This document shows, piece after piece, positions 1 to 9,147 of a stretch of 64,000 bases of DNA. Origin of the DNA: SAR86 cluster bacterium AG-447-A08 (GTDB lineage Bacteria > Pseudomonadota > Gammaproteobacteria > Magnimaribacterales > Magnimaribacteraceae); NCBI GenBank assembly GCA_003212335.1, contig QCQA01000004.1:97051-161050 (forward strand). The letters are read 5' to 3'. Position numbers and translations under genes: made by a program. The notes under the pieces are model-generated. The model was not told the origin of the DNA, did no database searches, and was given only the letters and a program-made list of their open reading frames with translations. How positions within the stretch are numbered: the first letter of the stretch is position 1; each line of letters opens with the position of its first letter.

Positions 1-966
1 CCACCCATCTGATACCAAATCTTCTTTGACCATACCGCCAGTTAAGAGTGTTTCAAAATTTTTCCTTCTTTCATCATGCCAACCTTTGGGTTGAGTAGAT
101 ATCCAATTAGGATCTGTAGGCTGATTATTTCTTACGTCTATTGAAGAAGGTGTTCTTTGGAAGACATATAGCTTCTCTGCAGAAGCTCCTAAATGGGGGA
201 CGCACTGAACCGCAGTTGCACCTGTTCCAATAATGGCTACTTTCTTATCTTTAAGATTTGATAGATCACCATGCGAAGATCCTCCGGTATATGCATAATC
301 CCAACGGCTAGTATGAAAAGTATGTCCCTTGTAGTCATTTATACCTTTAATTGCAGGTAACTTAGGTCTATTAAGGGGTCCATTAGAGTGAACAACATAC
401 CTAGCCTTGAGTTCATCACCTTTATTTGTTTTGACAGTCCATCTAAGAGACTCCTCATCCCAGTCCGTGGAGGTTACTTCAGTTTGCATGCACGCATTGT
501 CATAAAGTTTGAATTTTTCACATATAACTTTGCAATACTCTAGGGTTTCGGGTGCGTTAGTATATTTTTGTTTAGGTACAAAACCAGTTTCTTCTAGTAG
601 AGGGAAATAGATATAAGATTCGATATCACAAGACGCACCTGGATATCTATTCCAGTACCAAGTTCCTCCAAAATCTCCACCTTTTTCTATGATTTTGAAG
701 TCATCTATACCAGCTTCTCTTAATCTAGCTCCAGCAAGCATGCCACCAAAACCGCCACCAATTATCACAACCTCAACATCTTCTTTGAAAGCTTCTCTTT
801 CAATCTCTTGGTCAATGTAAGGATCTTCTACAAAGTATGAGAATTCACCTTTTACTTCTTGGTATTGATCATTACCGTCTTGTCTGAGACGCTTATCTCT
901 TTCTTCTCTGTACTTTTTTCTTAAATAATCTGGATCAAAATCAAAACTTTCTAATTCAACTGCCAT
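1..966 (-). CDS. Flavin-containing Baeyer-Villiger-type monooxygenase (C-terminus cut by window edge)
   Basis: The leftward reading frame stays open from the ATG at 964-966 to base 1, giving the first 322 residues. After an acidic, arginine-rich N-terminal extension of about 60 residues there is an FAD-binding GGGFGG loop (residues 70-75), a following GGTWYWNRYPG segment typical of FAD monooxygenases, a YKGHTFHTSRW stretch matching the BVMO fingerprint FxGxxxHxxxW (with Tyr for Phe), and a second nucleotide loop GTGATA for NADPH. The family inserts an oxygen next to a ketone using NADPH and FAD. Substrate cannot be told. A GGGGG run lies just upstream of the start and may serve as ribosome binding site. 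It is the outermost gene of the leftward pair with folE; the rest lies outside the window. Confidence 0.88.
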   Translation of the reverse strand, partial: MAVELESFDFDPDYLRKKYREERDKRLRQDGNDQYQEVKGEFSYFVEDPYIDQEIEREAFKEDVEVVIIGGGFGGMLAGARLREAGIDDFKIIEKGGDFGGTWYWNRYPGASCDIESYIYFPLLEETGFVPKQKYTNAPETLEYCKVICEKFKLYDNACMQTEVTSTDWDEESLRWTVKTNKGDELKARYVVHSNGPLNRPKLPAIKGINDYKGHTFHTSRWDYAYTGGSSHGDLSNLKDKKVAIIGTGATAVQCVPHLGASAEKLYVFQRTPSSIDVRNNQPTDPNWISTQPKGWHDERRKNFETLLTGGMVKEDLVSDGW

Positions 967-1037
967 ATTTAGCCCCCTACGAAAATACTAATTTAAATTT
1001 AAAAGAAATTCATTGAAATATGAAGATAAAAAACTAT

Positions 1038-1628
1038 CTATAGTTTATTAGAGATTAAGTTCAAGAATTCCATGCGAGATTTCTGATTTTCTCTGAATAC
1101 ACCAATCATTCGACTTGTTATCGTGCTAGAACCATGTTTGTTTACCCCTCTACTGCTCATACATTGATGTTCTGCATCTATTACAACTGCGACGCCTTTG
1201 GGTTGAAGGACATCATTAATAGTATCAGCAATTTGTGCTGTCATAGTTTCTTGAGTTTGGAGTCGTTTACCAAACATATCTACTACTCTTGCCAATTTAC
1301 TTAATCCCACGACTCTTTGATCAGGCAGGTAAGCAACATGTGCTTTGCCTATAATAGGCACCATATGATGTTCACAGTGTGACTGCAGAGGAATGTCTTT
1401 TACTAAAACAATTTCATCGTATCCTTCAATCTCTTCAAAGACTTTAGATAGAATTTCTTTAGGGTCTTTATCGTATCCCTCATAAAATTCTTCATATGAT
1501 TTAACTACTCTCTTTGGGGTTTCTAGCAGGCCTTCTCTAGAAGGATCGTCTCCGGCCCATGCAATCAGGGTTCTAACGGCTGCTTCCGCTTCTTCCCTTG
1601 AAGGTTTTTGATTCCTTTCGTTGCTCAT
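1038..1628 (-). CDS. folE: GTP cyclohydrolase I (FolE)
   Basis: A 196-residue protein of normal bacterial FolE length. It converts GTP to 7,8-dihydroneopterin triphosphate, the first step of folate/pterin synthesis, in the cytoplasm. The zinc site is visible: Cys85 and His88 in the HCEHH motif and Cys156 in QCMSSRGV. The TPKR motif near residue 37 and the C-terminal SRMIGVF segment also fit the family. It lies upstream of, and on the same strand as, the monooxygenase at the left edge (71-base gap), and is divergent from the SDR gene at 1740 across a 111-base region. Complete, with no odd features. Confidence 0.97.
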   Translation of the reverse strand: MSNERNQKPSREEAEAAVRTLIAWAGDDPSREGLLETPKRVVKSYEEFYEGYDKDPKEILSKVFEEIEGYDEIVLVKDIPLQSHCEHHMVPIIGKAHVAYLPDQRVVGLSKLARVVDMFGKRLQTQETMTAQIADTINDVLQPKGVAVVIDAEHQCMSSRGVNKHGSSTITSRMIGVFRENQKSRMEFLNLISNKL

Positions 1629-1678
1629 AATTTACCTCTGTAATAATTATACATCATGATTTTAAAAAAAATTACAGT

Positions 1679-1692
1679 ATGGATTTATCCAT
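1679..1692. promoter_or_regulatory. Inverted repeat in the folE/SDR divergent promoter region
   Basis: ATGGAT-TT-ATCCAT, a 6-bp inverted repeat with a 2-bp spacer, lies between the divergent folE and SDR genes. Its position would suit an operator, but the sequence matches no regulator that I recognise and so short a repeat can arise by chance. Confidence 0.25.
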
Positions 1693-1739
1693 CTACTAGA
1701 TATAAATTAACAGACTAATAAAACAAAAGTGGAGAAAAA

Positions 1740-2519
1740 ATGAGCGATTTTAATACACCTAATTTTTCTGTAGATCTATCTGATCAAGTAGCATTGGTAA
1801 CAGGAGCTTCTTCTGGTCTTGGATATAGATTTTCAAAAGTACTAGCTAAGTGTGGTGCTAAAGTTGCTTTGGCAGCCAGGAGAGTTGAAAAACTAGAGGC
1901 TCTTGAGAAAGAAATTAGAGATGACGGAGGTGAGTGTGCTGTTGTGCCTTTAGATGTGCAAGATAGGGATAGTATCAGAAATGCAGTAGATGTTGTTGAG
2001 AACCAAATGGGTTTAATTAATACATTAATCAATAATGCCGGTATGGTTGATGCACAGTGGGCTATCAAACAGGATGATGCTTTAATTGATGGTGTTGTAG
2101 ACACTAACCTGGTAGGTCCATATCTGCTCTCTAATGAAGTTGCAAGAAGGCTTATAAAAGCAGAACAACCTGGTCGAATGGTAAACATTGCCTCAATGGC
2201 TGCATTTAATATAAGTCCAACCTCCGCTTCCGTTCTGTATTCCACAACAAAATCGGCTATTGTAAGAATGACGGAGTCTCTTGCAGTGGAATGGGCAAGG
2301 AATAATATTAATGTAAATGCTATAGCGCCCGGAATATTTCATTCTGAGATGGCTGATGCCATGCTGGAAAGGATAGGGGATGTTAGCAAGGGTCTGCCTA
2401 GAAAAAGAATATGTGTGCCGGAGCAGATGGATTCAACACTTTTATTTTTAGTTTCCCCTTCATCAGAGTGCGTCACGGGAACTTGTATAAAAATTGACGA
2501 TGGACAAACAGCTCGATAG
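1740..2519 (+). CDS. Short-chain dehydrogenase/reductase
   Basis: A classical SDR of 259 residues. The NAD(P)-binding TGASSGLG motif is at residues 21-28, the NNAG motif ends at residue 100, and the catalytic set is Ser151, Tyr166 and Lys170. A GGAG ribosome binding site precedes the ATG. The stop is 8 bases before the malonyl-CoA synthetase gene, so the two are probably cotranscribed. The enzyme should oxidise or reduce a hydroxy/oxo group. Substrate is not readable from sequence; a 3-oxoacyl or 3-hydroxyacyl thioester would suit the neighbouring CoA ligase, but that is inference. Confidence 0.9.
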   Translation: MSDFNTPNFSVDLSDQVALVTGASSGLGYRFSKVLAKCGAKVALAARRVEKLEALEKEIRDDGGECAVVPLDVQDRDSIRNAVDVVENQMGLINTLINNAGMVDAQWAIKQDDALIDGVVDTNLVGPYLLSNEVARRLIKAEQPGRMVNIASMAAFNISPTSASVLYSTTKSAIVRMTESLAVEWARNNINVNAIAPGIFHSEMADAMLERIGDVSKGLPRKRICVPEQMDSTLLFLVSPSSECVTGTCIKIDDGQTAR

Positions 2520-2527
2520 CTATACCT

Positions 2528-4021
2528 ATGGGAAATCTCTACTTAACTTATAGAGAGGGGTTTCCTAAAGACCTTGATAGCACCTTTATTGAAAATACTG
2601 ATGGCACAATAATCAGTTATGGAGAGTTAGAAGAAGAGTCGGCTAAATATGCAAATGGCTTATCTGAATTGGGCTTACAGCCAGGTGATAGAGTTTCTGT
2701 TCAGCTCGATAAAAGCCATGAAGTTGTTTTTATTTATTTAGCCTGTTTAAGAGCTAATCTTATTTTTCACCCTATTAATACAGCCTACAAAGAAAATGAA
2801 TTATCTTTTTTATTAAATGATGCCAAGCCTTCTGTCTTTATCTGCGAAAAAGAAATTTATGAAAATATAAGTTTCTTGAATTTAGAGGAATCCATATCAC
2901 ATGTCTTCACTCTAAATCCTGCTGACCATGAATCCATTCAATCTATAAAGAAAGAGGGTGATCATGAAATTGTTGACTGCTCTCCTGATCATACTGCCGC
3001 TTTGCTATATTCCTCTGGAACGACTGGTCGACCTAAGGGAATTATGCTCACTCATGGCAATATAGGATCTAATGCTCATGCATTGAAAGATGCATGGGGC
3101 TTTAGCGATGATGACATCTTGCTACACAGCTTACCCATTTATCATGTACACGGATTGTTTGTGGCTCTAGGATGTGTTTTTTTATCAGGTTCAAAAATCT
3201 TATGGACCAAGTCTTTTGATGCAGAGCAGGCAATAGAACTATTGCCTAGATGCACAGTAATGATGGGTGTGCCTACTTACTACACGAGATTAGTAGCATC
3301 TAAAGACTTAGATAAAAGTTGTCTCAGCAAAATGAGACTTTTTATATCTGGTTCCGCTCCTTTATTAGAAGATACGTTTATTCAATTTTATAAAAAAACA
3401 GATCATCACATTCTTGAAAGATATGGCATGACTGAAACAAACATAATTTGCTCAAATCCTCTTAATGGTGAGCGTAAGCCAGAAACTGTCGGTATACCAT
3501 TAAAGGACATCCTCTTAAGGATAGTGGATGATTCATTTAATTCACTCGAAATTGGTGAAATAGGCCACATTCAGGTTAGAGGTCCTAATGTATTCAATAG
3601 TTATTGGAATCTTCCCGAAAAAACAAAAGAAGATTTCACATCAGATAATTATTTCAATACTGGAGACAAAGGATTTGTCGATAAAGATGGATATCTCTCA
3701 ATAGTTGGTAGAACAAAAGATATGATAATTTCTGGCGGTCTCAATGTTTATCCCAAGGAAGTTGAATCATTGATCGATAGTTATGAAGAAGTAGAAGAAT
3801 CTGCAGTAATAGGACTGGCAGATAAAGATTTAGGAGAGAGTGTTACGGCAATTGTTGTTTTGAATGCAAATTTTTATTTAAGCGAAGACGATATAATTTT
3901 TAGATTAAAGGAAGATATGGCTGGGTTTAAAGTCCCAAAAAAGGTCATTTTTGTTGACGATCTTCCCCGAAATGCCATGGGTAAGGTTCAAAAGAATATT
4001 CTCAGAGATAAATATCAGTAA
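2528..4021 (+). CDS. matB: Malonyl-CoA synthetase-like AMP-forming ligase (MatB type)
   Basis: This 497-residue adenylate-forming enzyme has the P-loop YSSGTTGRPKG near residues 160-170, the ILERYGMTET core near 300 and the catalytic lysine in MGKV near residue 485. Several stretches look specifically like MatB, the malonate-CoA ligase: AWGF...LHSLPIYHVHGLF, MGVPTYYTRL, the LFISGSAPL block, and LPRNAMGKVQKN at the C-terminus. The predicted reaction is malonate + ATP + CoA to malonyl-CoA + AMP + PPi. It follows the SDR by 8 bases. The malonate carrier genes madLM lie in the same window at 17.9-19.0 kb, which supports the substrate. No malonyl-CoA decarboxylase (MatA) is visible. A methylmalonate or other short dicarboxylate substrate remains possible. 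Confidence 0.82.
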   Translation: MGNLYLTYREGFPKDLDSTFIENTDGTIISYGELEEESAKYANGLSELGLQPGDRVSVQLDKSHEVVFIYLACLRANLIFHPINTAYKENELSFLLNDAKPSVFICEKEIYENISFLNLEESISHVFTLNPADHESIQSIKKEGDHEIVDCSPDHTAALLYSSGTTGRPKGIMLTHGNIGSNAHALKDAWGFSDDDILLHSLPIYHVHGLFVALGCVFLSGSKILWTKSFDAEQAIELLPRCTVMMGVPTYYTRLVASKDLDKSCLSKMRLFISGSAPLLEDTFIQFYKKTDHHILERYGMTETNIICSNPLNGERKPETVGIPLKDILLRIVDDSFNSLEIGEIGHIQVRGPNVFNSYWNLPEKTKEDFTSDNYFNTGDKGFVDKDGYLSIVGRTKDMIISGGLNVYPKEVESLIDSYEEVEESAVIGLADKDLGESVTAIVVLNANFYLSEDDIIFRLKEDMAGFKVPKKVIFVDDLPRNAMGKVQKNILRDKYQ

Positions 4022-4047
4022 AGAATTTTTATAATTTTAAATTCGTT

Positions 4048-4053
4048 TATAAT
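4048..4053 (+). promoter_or_regulatory. -10 box of the tRNA-Gly promoter
   Basis: A perfect TATAAT lies 10 bases before the mature tRNA 5' end, with a GC-containing discriminator after it as is common for stable RNA promoters. No good -35 match is visible at the usual spacing. Confidence 0.5.
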
Positions 4054-4063
4054 GCTCCCACAA

Positions 4064-4137
4064 GCGAGATTGGTATAGTGGTATTACGCAACCTTGCCAA
4101 GGTTGAGAGACGAGTTCAATTCTCGTATCTCGCTCCA
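4064..4137 (+). tRNA. tRNA-Gly (anticodon GCC)
   Basis: A full cloverleaf can be drawn. The acceptor stem GCGAGAT pairs with ATCTCGC. The anticodon stem CAACC/GGTTG closes the loop TTGCCAA with anticodon GCC. The T arm is ACGAG-TTCAATT-CTCGT. The discriminator base is T and the CCA end (4135-4137) is encoded. GCC reads GGC and GGU glycine codons. It sits alone between the matB-like gene and the first MFS gene; I see no integrase or partial tRNA repeat to suggest use as an attachment site. Confidence 0.96.
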
Positions 4138-4184
4138 CACATCTGACTCTAATTTTGCTAGTGTAAGTTAAGAGTTACTTAAAA

Positions 4185-5615
4185 GTGCAAGACCTTCAAA
4201 AAAAATATCTAAATTCCTGGGCTATAGGAAGTGTAGGTGGAGGTGCTTCTGAAGCCTTCATGTCAATGTTCTTGCTTTATTTTTATAATCAAGTTTTGGG
4301 CTTAAATCCTTTTTTATGTGGGCTAGGTATAGCTTTATCTTTATTTGTAGATGCTTTTTCAGACCCAATGATTGGAGGCTTATCTGACCGGACAAGATCA
4401 CGTTTTGGTAGAAGGATACCTTACATGTTTATGGGTCTTTTCGGTTTCGCGCTGGGAATATTTTTACTCTTTAATGTTCGAATTGGCGATACCCAGTTAG
4501 GTTTATTTTTACAGCTTTTACTTTTTATTATCATTACAAGGATTAGTAGCACCATGTTCTTTATTCCTAGGGCCTCTTTAGGAGTTGAGATGATAAAAGG
4601 ATATGAACAAAGAAATTTACTTCATGCCAGGGATAATAACTTTGGCATTCTAGGAACTGTCATATTTTATAGTGCCATAGCTATTATTTTTGGAAACAAC
4701 TGGAATCGAGAAACTGGCTACGAAGCAGTTTCTTTATTAGTGATAGGCCTTTTTCTAGCAACAAGCATTTTTTCCGTTTTTAAACTTAGAAATATCGAGT
4801 CGCTTTTTGAGAAGACATCCATAGAAGATAAAACTCAACATATAGGAGTTTTAAAAGGTCTAACCTTGTTATGGAAAAATGACTCTTGGCGAAATTTAAT
4901 CATTGGCACCTCATTGTTTGGAATAGTAGGTTCCTTATCAAGCGTTTTTAGCATTTATATGATTAACTTTTTTTGGTTATGGCTGCCAAATGAATTTACG
5001 CTTATTTTGGCGTTATCAATACCTGGAGCAATGATAGCGGCATTAAGTGCCAATAAACTTTTAGAAAATCGTGATAAGAAAAAAACAGTTTTATTACTGA
5101 CATGTATTTTAATTTCTATTGGACCTTCGCTGACCATTCTGAGAATCCTAGATATTAAGTTTGAAACTGAAATCCTTCCAGAAGTGGGGTTAGGTATCTA
5201 CAGTCTCCTTTTTATTATAGTAGCTCTGCATTCATCCTTTATGGCGGGTGTGAGGGTAATAAATGGAATTGTTTTTAGTTCTATGTTTTCCGATGTAGTG
5301 GAAGATCATCAAAAGAAAACATACTCTAGATCCGAAGGATTAATTATTTCTGTAAATGGTTTATCGGGGAAAATACTAGGAGGAGTTGGAATATTGTTAT
5401 CAGGAACACTGTTATCTTTAGTGGGATTTGGAGAAGATGGTTCTATAGAAGATAAAAGAGAAGCTGTAACCTCTCTTGCAATTTTCTCAACCGCTTTGTT
5501 GTTCGTTATTGCACCTATCTCTTTATTCTTTATTTCAAAATACAAAATAAATAAATCTATTCATGAGGATAATCTTCATGAATTAGGTTATGAAACTGGT
5601 AGAGTTGAAATATGA
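4185..5615 (+). CDS. GPH-family (MelB-like) cation:solute symporter
   Basis: An MFS-fold carrier of 476 residues with about 12 hydrophobic segments. The N-terminus resembles the glycoside-pentoside-hexuronide:cation symporters: the segment FVDAFSDPMIGGLSDRTRSR, containing the DP(M)xGxLSDRT signature, followed by FGRRIPYM. These transport sugars or other organic solutes with Na+ or H+. Translation appears to start at a GTG (4185); no ATG precedes it in frame. It overlaps the next MFS gene by 4 bases (ATGA), showing translational coupling. The substrate is unknown and the neighbouring genes do not define it. Confidence 0.85.
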   Translation: MQDLQKKYLNSWAIGSVGGGASEAFMSMFLLYFYNQVLGLNPFLCGLGIALSLFVDAFSDPMIGGLSDRTRSRFGRRIPYMFMGLFGFALGIFLLFNVRIGDTQLGLFLQLLLFIIITRISSTMFFIPRASLGVEMIKGYEQRNLLHARDNNFGILGTVIFYSAIAIIFGNNWNRETGYEAVSLLVIGLFLATSIFSVFKLRNIESLFEKTSIEDKTQHIGVLKGLTLLWKNDSWRNLIIGTSLFGIVGSLSSVFSIYMINFFWLWLPNEFTLILALSIPGAMIAALSANKLLENRDKKKTVLLLTCILISIGPSLTILRILDIKFETEILPEVGLGIYSLLFIIVALHSSFMAGVRVINGIVFSSMFSDVVEDHQKKTYSRSEGLIISVNGLSGKILGGVGILLSGTLLSLVGFGEDGSIEDKREAVTSLAIFSTALLFVIAPISLFFISKYKINKSIHEDNLHELGYETGRVEI

Positions 5616-6934
5616 CCAACTCTTCTGCATCAAACTATCCACCTAGAAGGGCAGGTTACTTGGCCGTTGTTGTTATGACTTTGGCACAAGTATTTGCTTT
5701 CATTGATAGGCAAATACCTGCAATGCTTGTTGAACCCATCAAACAAGATTTTAGCCTTAATGATTCGCAGATAGCCTTGTTGGGAGGAGCTGCATTCTCA
5801 ATTTTCTACGCAATCATGGCACTGCCAATTGGTTATGCTGTAGATAGATACAAAAGGGTAAATGTACTAGGCACTGGTATTTTTGTTTGGTCTTTAATGA
5901 CAACCCTTGCAGGTCTAGCTAACAGCTTTGGAAGATTATTTGGGGCTAGAATTGGAGTGGCTGTAGGTGAGGCAGTGATGGCGCCCGTAAGCGTATCTTT
6001 AGTAAGTGATTATTTCCCCCAAAATAAACAAGGTAAGCCTATGGGAATAATTACTGCTGGAGTTTATATTGGTATAGGTGCTACTTTAATAGGTGGAGGT
6101 TATCTTATTGATTATCTTACAGATATTGGTGGAATAACAATTCCTGGTATCGGTTATTTCAAACCTTGGCAGGCAACTTTTTTGGTTGTAGGCATACCAG
6201 GAATATTAATATCTATTGCTGCTTTTATGTTGCATGAGCCGAGGAGACTAGGTCTTGCTCAAACACCAGAAAAAGACTCTAAATCTATAAATATTTTTTC
6301 ACATCTAATTAAAAATAAATCTACTCTTATTCCCATGTTTGCTGGATTAATATTTATGGCCCTGATCTTTTATTCATTTACCTTTTGGGCTCCATCCATG
6401 ATGGTTAGAACTCATGGTTTGAGCCTCACTGAGGTTGGGTTCAGTTTGGGAATAATAACCATTCTTTCTTCAATACTTGGCACAATAAGCTCTGGTGCAG
6501 TAGTTGATTATTTAAGATCAAAGGGTCGAACTGATGCACCTATAAGGACTGCCATGTTCGCGTGTATTTTTGCTATGCCAGCAATATGCTTAGCCCCTAT
6601 AGTAGAAAATGTTGTGGTTGCTTGGATATTGATAGGAATCTATTTATTCTTTATAAGTTCTTTTGCGCCTATAGGTCTATTGGCTGTAAGTGGTGTTTCA
6701 AGTAATGAAGTAAAGGGTCAAATGGCAGCAGTGCATGCTTTCTTGATGATGGCATTTGGATTAAGTCTTGGGCCTCAAATCACAGCATTCTTTACTGATT
6801 TTATTCTGCAAGATGAATCTAAACTAGGATTGGCAGTCTCTTTGACCGGAGGTCTTGTTTTACCTATAGCCGCGGTATGCTTTTGGATGTCTCTTAAAAG
6901 ATACAGAAAAGCTTATGATCAACTTGCTGTCTAA
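5612..6934 (+). CDS. MFS transporter (spinster-like)
   Basis: A 440-residue inner-membrane carrier with about 12 predicted helices. Near the N-terminus FAFIDRQIPAMLVEPIK is typical of spinster-like MFS members, and the loop after helix 2 holds the GYAVDRYKR variant of the MFS motif. Its start codon overlaps the stop of the GPH symporter by 4 bases. Two unrelated MFS carriers in tandem suggest use of related or sequential substrates, but nothing here identifies them. Confidence 0.85.
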   Translation: MTNSSASNYPPRRAGYLAVVVMTLAQVFAFIDRQIPAMLVEPIKQDFSLNDSQIALLGGAAFSIFYAIMALPIGYAVDRYKRVNVLGTGIFVWSLMTTLAGLANSFGRLFGARIGVAVGEAVMAPVSVSLVSDYFPQNKQGKPMGIITAGVYIGIGATLIGGGYLIDYLTDIGGITIPGIGYFKPWQATFLVVGIPGILISIAAFMLHEPRRLGLAQTPEKDSKSINIFSHLIKNKSTLIPMFAGLIFMALIFYSFTFWAPSMMVRTHGLSLTEVGFSLGIITILSSILGTISSGAVVDYLRSKGRTDAPIRTAMFACIFAMPAICLAPIVENVVVAWILIGIYLFFISSFAPIGLLAVSGVSSNEVKGQMAAVHAFLMMAFGLSLGPQITAFFTDFILQDESKLGLAVSLTGGLVLPIAAVCFWMSLKRYRKAYDQLAV

Positions 6935-6969
6935 TTGATTTTTTAAACACTAACTCTTAGTCTGTATAA

Positions 6970-7854
6970 ATGGATATCTTAATAGTTGTCTTATTAATCT
7001 TAATAATAGGTCTTATTCTCTTTAATTCACTTAGAGGTGATAAGAGTAATGAAGAGTCTGAAGACTTTCTTAAAGGAATTGATAATTCAATTGAAATTCA
7101 AAGAACTACTATAGGAGAATTATCTAAAGATATTCAATCTTTCAACGAACCACTCTCTAAATTAAATCGATACTTATCAGGTGGTACTCTTGCCGGTAAG
7201 TTTGGAGAATGGTCTTTAGAATCAATTATTAAGGATATCTTCCACCCAAATCAATTTGAAACAAATGCAGAAGTTATACCTGGAAGTGGTAAAAGAGTTG
7301 AATTCATAGTCAAACTTCCTGAAGGCCTAGTTTTGCCTATTGATGCAAAATTCCCCTCTGCACTTTTTGATAATTACCTAAATGCAAGCGAACTCGGAGA
7401 TGAAAAGCTTGTAAAGAAATCAAAAGACGACATAAAAAGACATGTCCTTAAGGATGCCTCTGATATTAAAGAAAAGTACATTCAATCAGGTATAACTGTT
7501 GATCTTGGAGTGATGTACATTCCAAGTGAAAGTTTAATGCAAATAATAGACTCTCTAGACAACATAAGAGAATCTATTTTTCGTGACTATCGTGTTTTGA
7601 TCATGGGCCCTAATTCCTTAGCTGCTTATTTAATTAGTGTTCACATGGGCTTTAGAACCCTGGCTCTTAATGAAAGAGCTGGAGAGATAATGAATGAATT
7701 TGGAAAATTAAAAAAAGAATTTGAGAAATTTAGCGGCTCTACCGAGGATATAATGAAAAAAGTAGACGCCCTGCAGAAATCCATAAACGAGTATTCAACT
7801 CGAGAAAGGCAAATGCAACGTGCTATAGACAATATGGATAAACTTGATTCTTAA
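6970..7854 (+). CDS. rmuC: RmuC-family DNA recombination protein
   Basis: The protein has 294 residues: one N-terminal membrane helix (about residues 2-17), a coiled-coil-like region, then the RmuC core. Recognisable blocks are GEWSLESIIKDIF, the VEFIVKLP...LPIDAKFP stretch with a nuclease-fold-like DAKFP motif, and the VMYIPSESL segment. RmuC limits inversion between short inverted repeats; it is thought to be a nuclease-like, membrane-tethered protein. It is shorter than E. coli RmuC (about 475 residues), mostly by lacking a long coiled coil. The next gene, a helicase, starts 8 bases downstream, so a DNA-repair pair is plausible. Confidence 0.85.
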   Translation: MDILIVVLLILIIGLILFNSLRGDKSNEESEDFLKGIDNSIEIQRTTIGELSKDIQSFNEPLSKLNRYLSGGTLAGKFGEWSLESIIKDIFHPNQFETNAEVIPGSGKRVEFIVKLPEGLVLPIDAKFPSALFDNYLNASELGDEKLVKKSKDDIKRHVLKDASDIKEKYIQSGITVDLGVMYIPSESLMQIIDSLDNIRESIFRDYRVLIMGPNSLAAYLISVHMGFRTLALNERAGEIMNEFGKLKKEFEKFSGSTEDIMKKVDALQKSINEYSTRERQMQRAIDNMDKLDS

Positions 7855-7862
7855 AAAACCAT

Positions 7863-9146
7863 ATGTCTTTTGAAAAAGTTCATGATGAAATACTCGCTCT
7901 TCTTTCTGAGGATGTTGATCAGCAATTCATTTTTCTTACCGGCGCAGCAGGAACCGGAAAAACAACTCTTCTTGAAAGGGTAAAAAATCAACTATCCCTA
8001 AAAAAGATGGTCGTTGCTCCAACAGGTATAGCTGCCCTCAATATTGGCGGAACAACAATTAACTCTGCATTCAGGATTGGATTTGACACCATTCCTGTTA
8101 TCACAAAGTCTAAAGATCCTAGATTTGGAAAATTACTTAGAAATCTAGAGTTATTAATAATTGATGAAGTATCGATGGTAAGAGCTCCTATGCTGGATGC
8201 TATTTCTCAGTCTCTTCAAATCCATAGGAATTCCGAAAAACCATTTGGAGGTGTCCATGTTTTGGCTTGTGGTGATCTTTTTCAACTACCTCCTATCATT
8301 AAAGAGAGTGAAGAGAGAGTAATTTACGAGAAATATGATTCCGTTTATTTCTTTGATTCTCATGCTTTTAAAGATATGGATGAAATTCATTTTTTTGAAT
8401 TAACTGAATCTTTTAGACAAGAAGAAGACCAAAAATTTTGTGAGCTTTTAAATAATATACGTATTGGAGAAAACCTTGAATCTACAATAGATCAAATTAA
8501 CTCTCAGTGCTTTGATCCAACATTAGAGTCAGATTTTTTCATGACACTAACTTCTAGAAAAAAAAGAGCAGAAGAATTAAATGAATATAAATTAAGTCAC
8601 ATAGAAGGCGCGGAAGAGGTTATAAAATCAAAAGAATCCGGAGATCTGAATGAAAATGATTTACCTGCACCTAGGGAGCTAAAAATTAAAGTTGGTGCTA
8701 ATGTTATGTTTATCAAAAATGATCCTGATGGTAGATGGGTTAATGGAACTCTGGGAACAGTATCTGAGTGTTTGGATAAAAAGAAAAAAAATATAAAGAT
8801 TAAAATTAACAACAAAACTCATAAAGTAGAAAGAGAAGAATGGAATAAAGTACGTTTTACTTATGATGAGGATTCAGATGAGGTCTTAGAGGAGGTCATC
8901 TCATCCTTCAAGCAATTTCCTATTAAACTTGGCTGGGCAGTTACCATTCATAAATCTCAAGGATTGACGTTAGAAAGTTGTTCTGTAGATTTAGGTACAG
9001 GCGCCTTTGCAACAGGACAAGCATATGTCGCCCTGAGTCGATGTAAGAATCTTAACTCATTGCACTTACAACGAGAGCTAAAAGTTTCCGATGCGTTAGT
9101 TGATCCTGATATTATTGATTTTCATCAAAAATTTATACATAACTAG
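7863..9146 (+). CDS. Pif1/RecD-like ATP-dependent DNA helicase
   Basis: A superfamily 1B helicase of 427 residues. Walker A is GAAGTGKTT (about residues 27-35), motif II is LLIIDEVSM, the GDLFQLPP motif III follows, and the C-terminal motifs are GWAVTIHKSQGLTL and YVALSRCKN. These match the Pif1/RecD2 group, which unwinds DNA 5' to 3'. It is short, consisting essentially of the helicase core without an accessory domain. It is tightly spaced behind rmuC (8 bases). A role in recombination or replication-fork repair is inferred. Confidence 0.88.
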   Translation: MSFEKVHDEILALLSEDVDQQFIFLTGAAGTGKTTLLERVKNQLSLKKMVVAPTGIAALNIGGTTINSAFRIGFDTIPVITKSKDPRFGKLLRNLELLIIDEVSMVRAPMLDAISQSLQIHRNSEKPFGGVHVLACGDLFQLPPIIKESEERVIYEKYDSVYFFDSHAFKDMDEIHFFELTESFRQEEDQKFCELLNNIRIGENLESTIDQINSQCFDPTLESDFFMTLTSRKKRAEELNEYKLSHIEGAEEVIKSKESGDLNENDLPAPRELKIKVGANVMFIKNDPDGRWVNGTLGTVSECLDKKKKNIKIKINNKTHKVEREEWNKVRFTYDEDSDEVLEEVISSFKQFPIKLGWAVTIHKSQGLTLESCSVDLGTGAFATGQAYVALSRCKNLNSLHLQRELKVSDALVDPDIIDFHQKFIHN

Positions 9147-9147
9147 A

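Noticed and set aside
4064..4137. tRNA-Gly as an attachment site of a mobile element
   Set aside because: No integrase, no direct repeat of the tRNA 3' end and no foreign gene block was seen nearby.
9100..9147. Longer M20 peptidase start inside the helicase gene
   Set aside because: The 16 extra residues precede an intact signal peptide that starts at 9148, so the longer form is unlikely.
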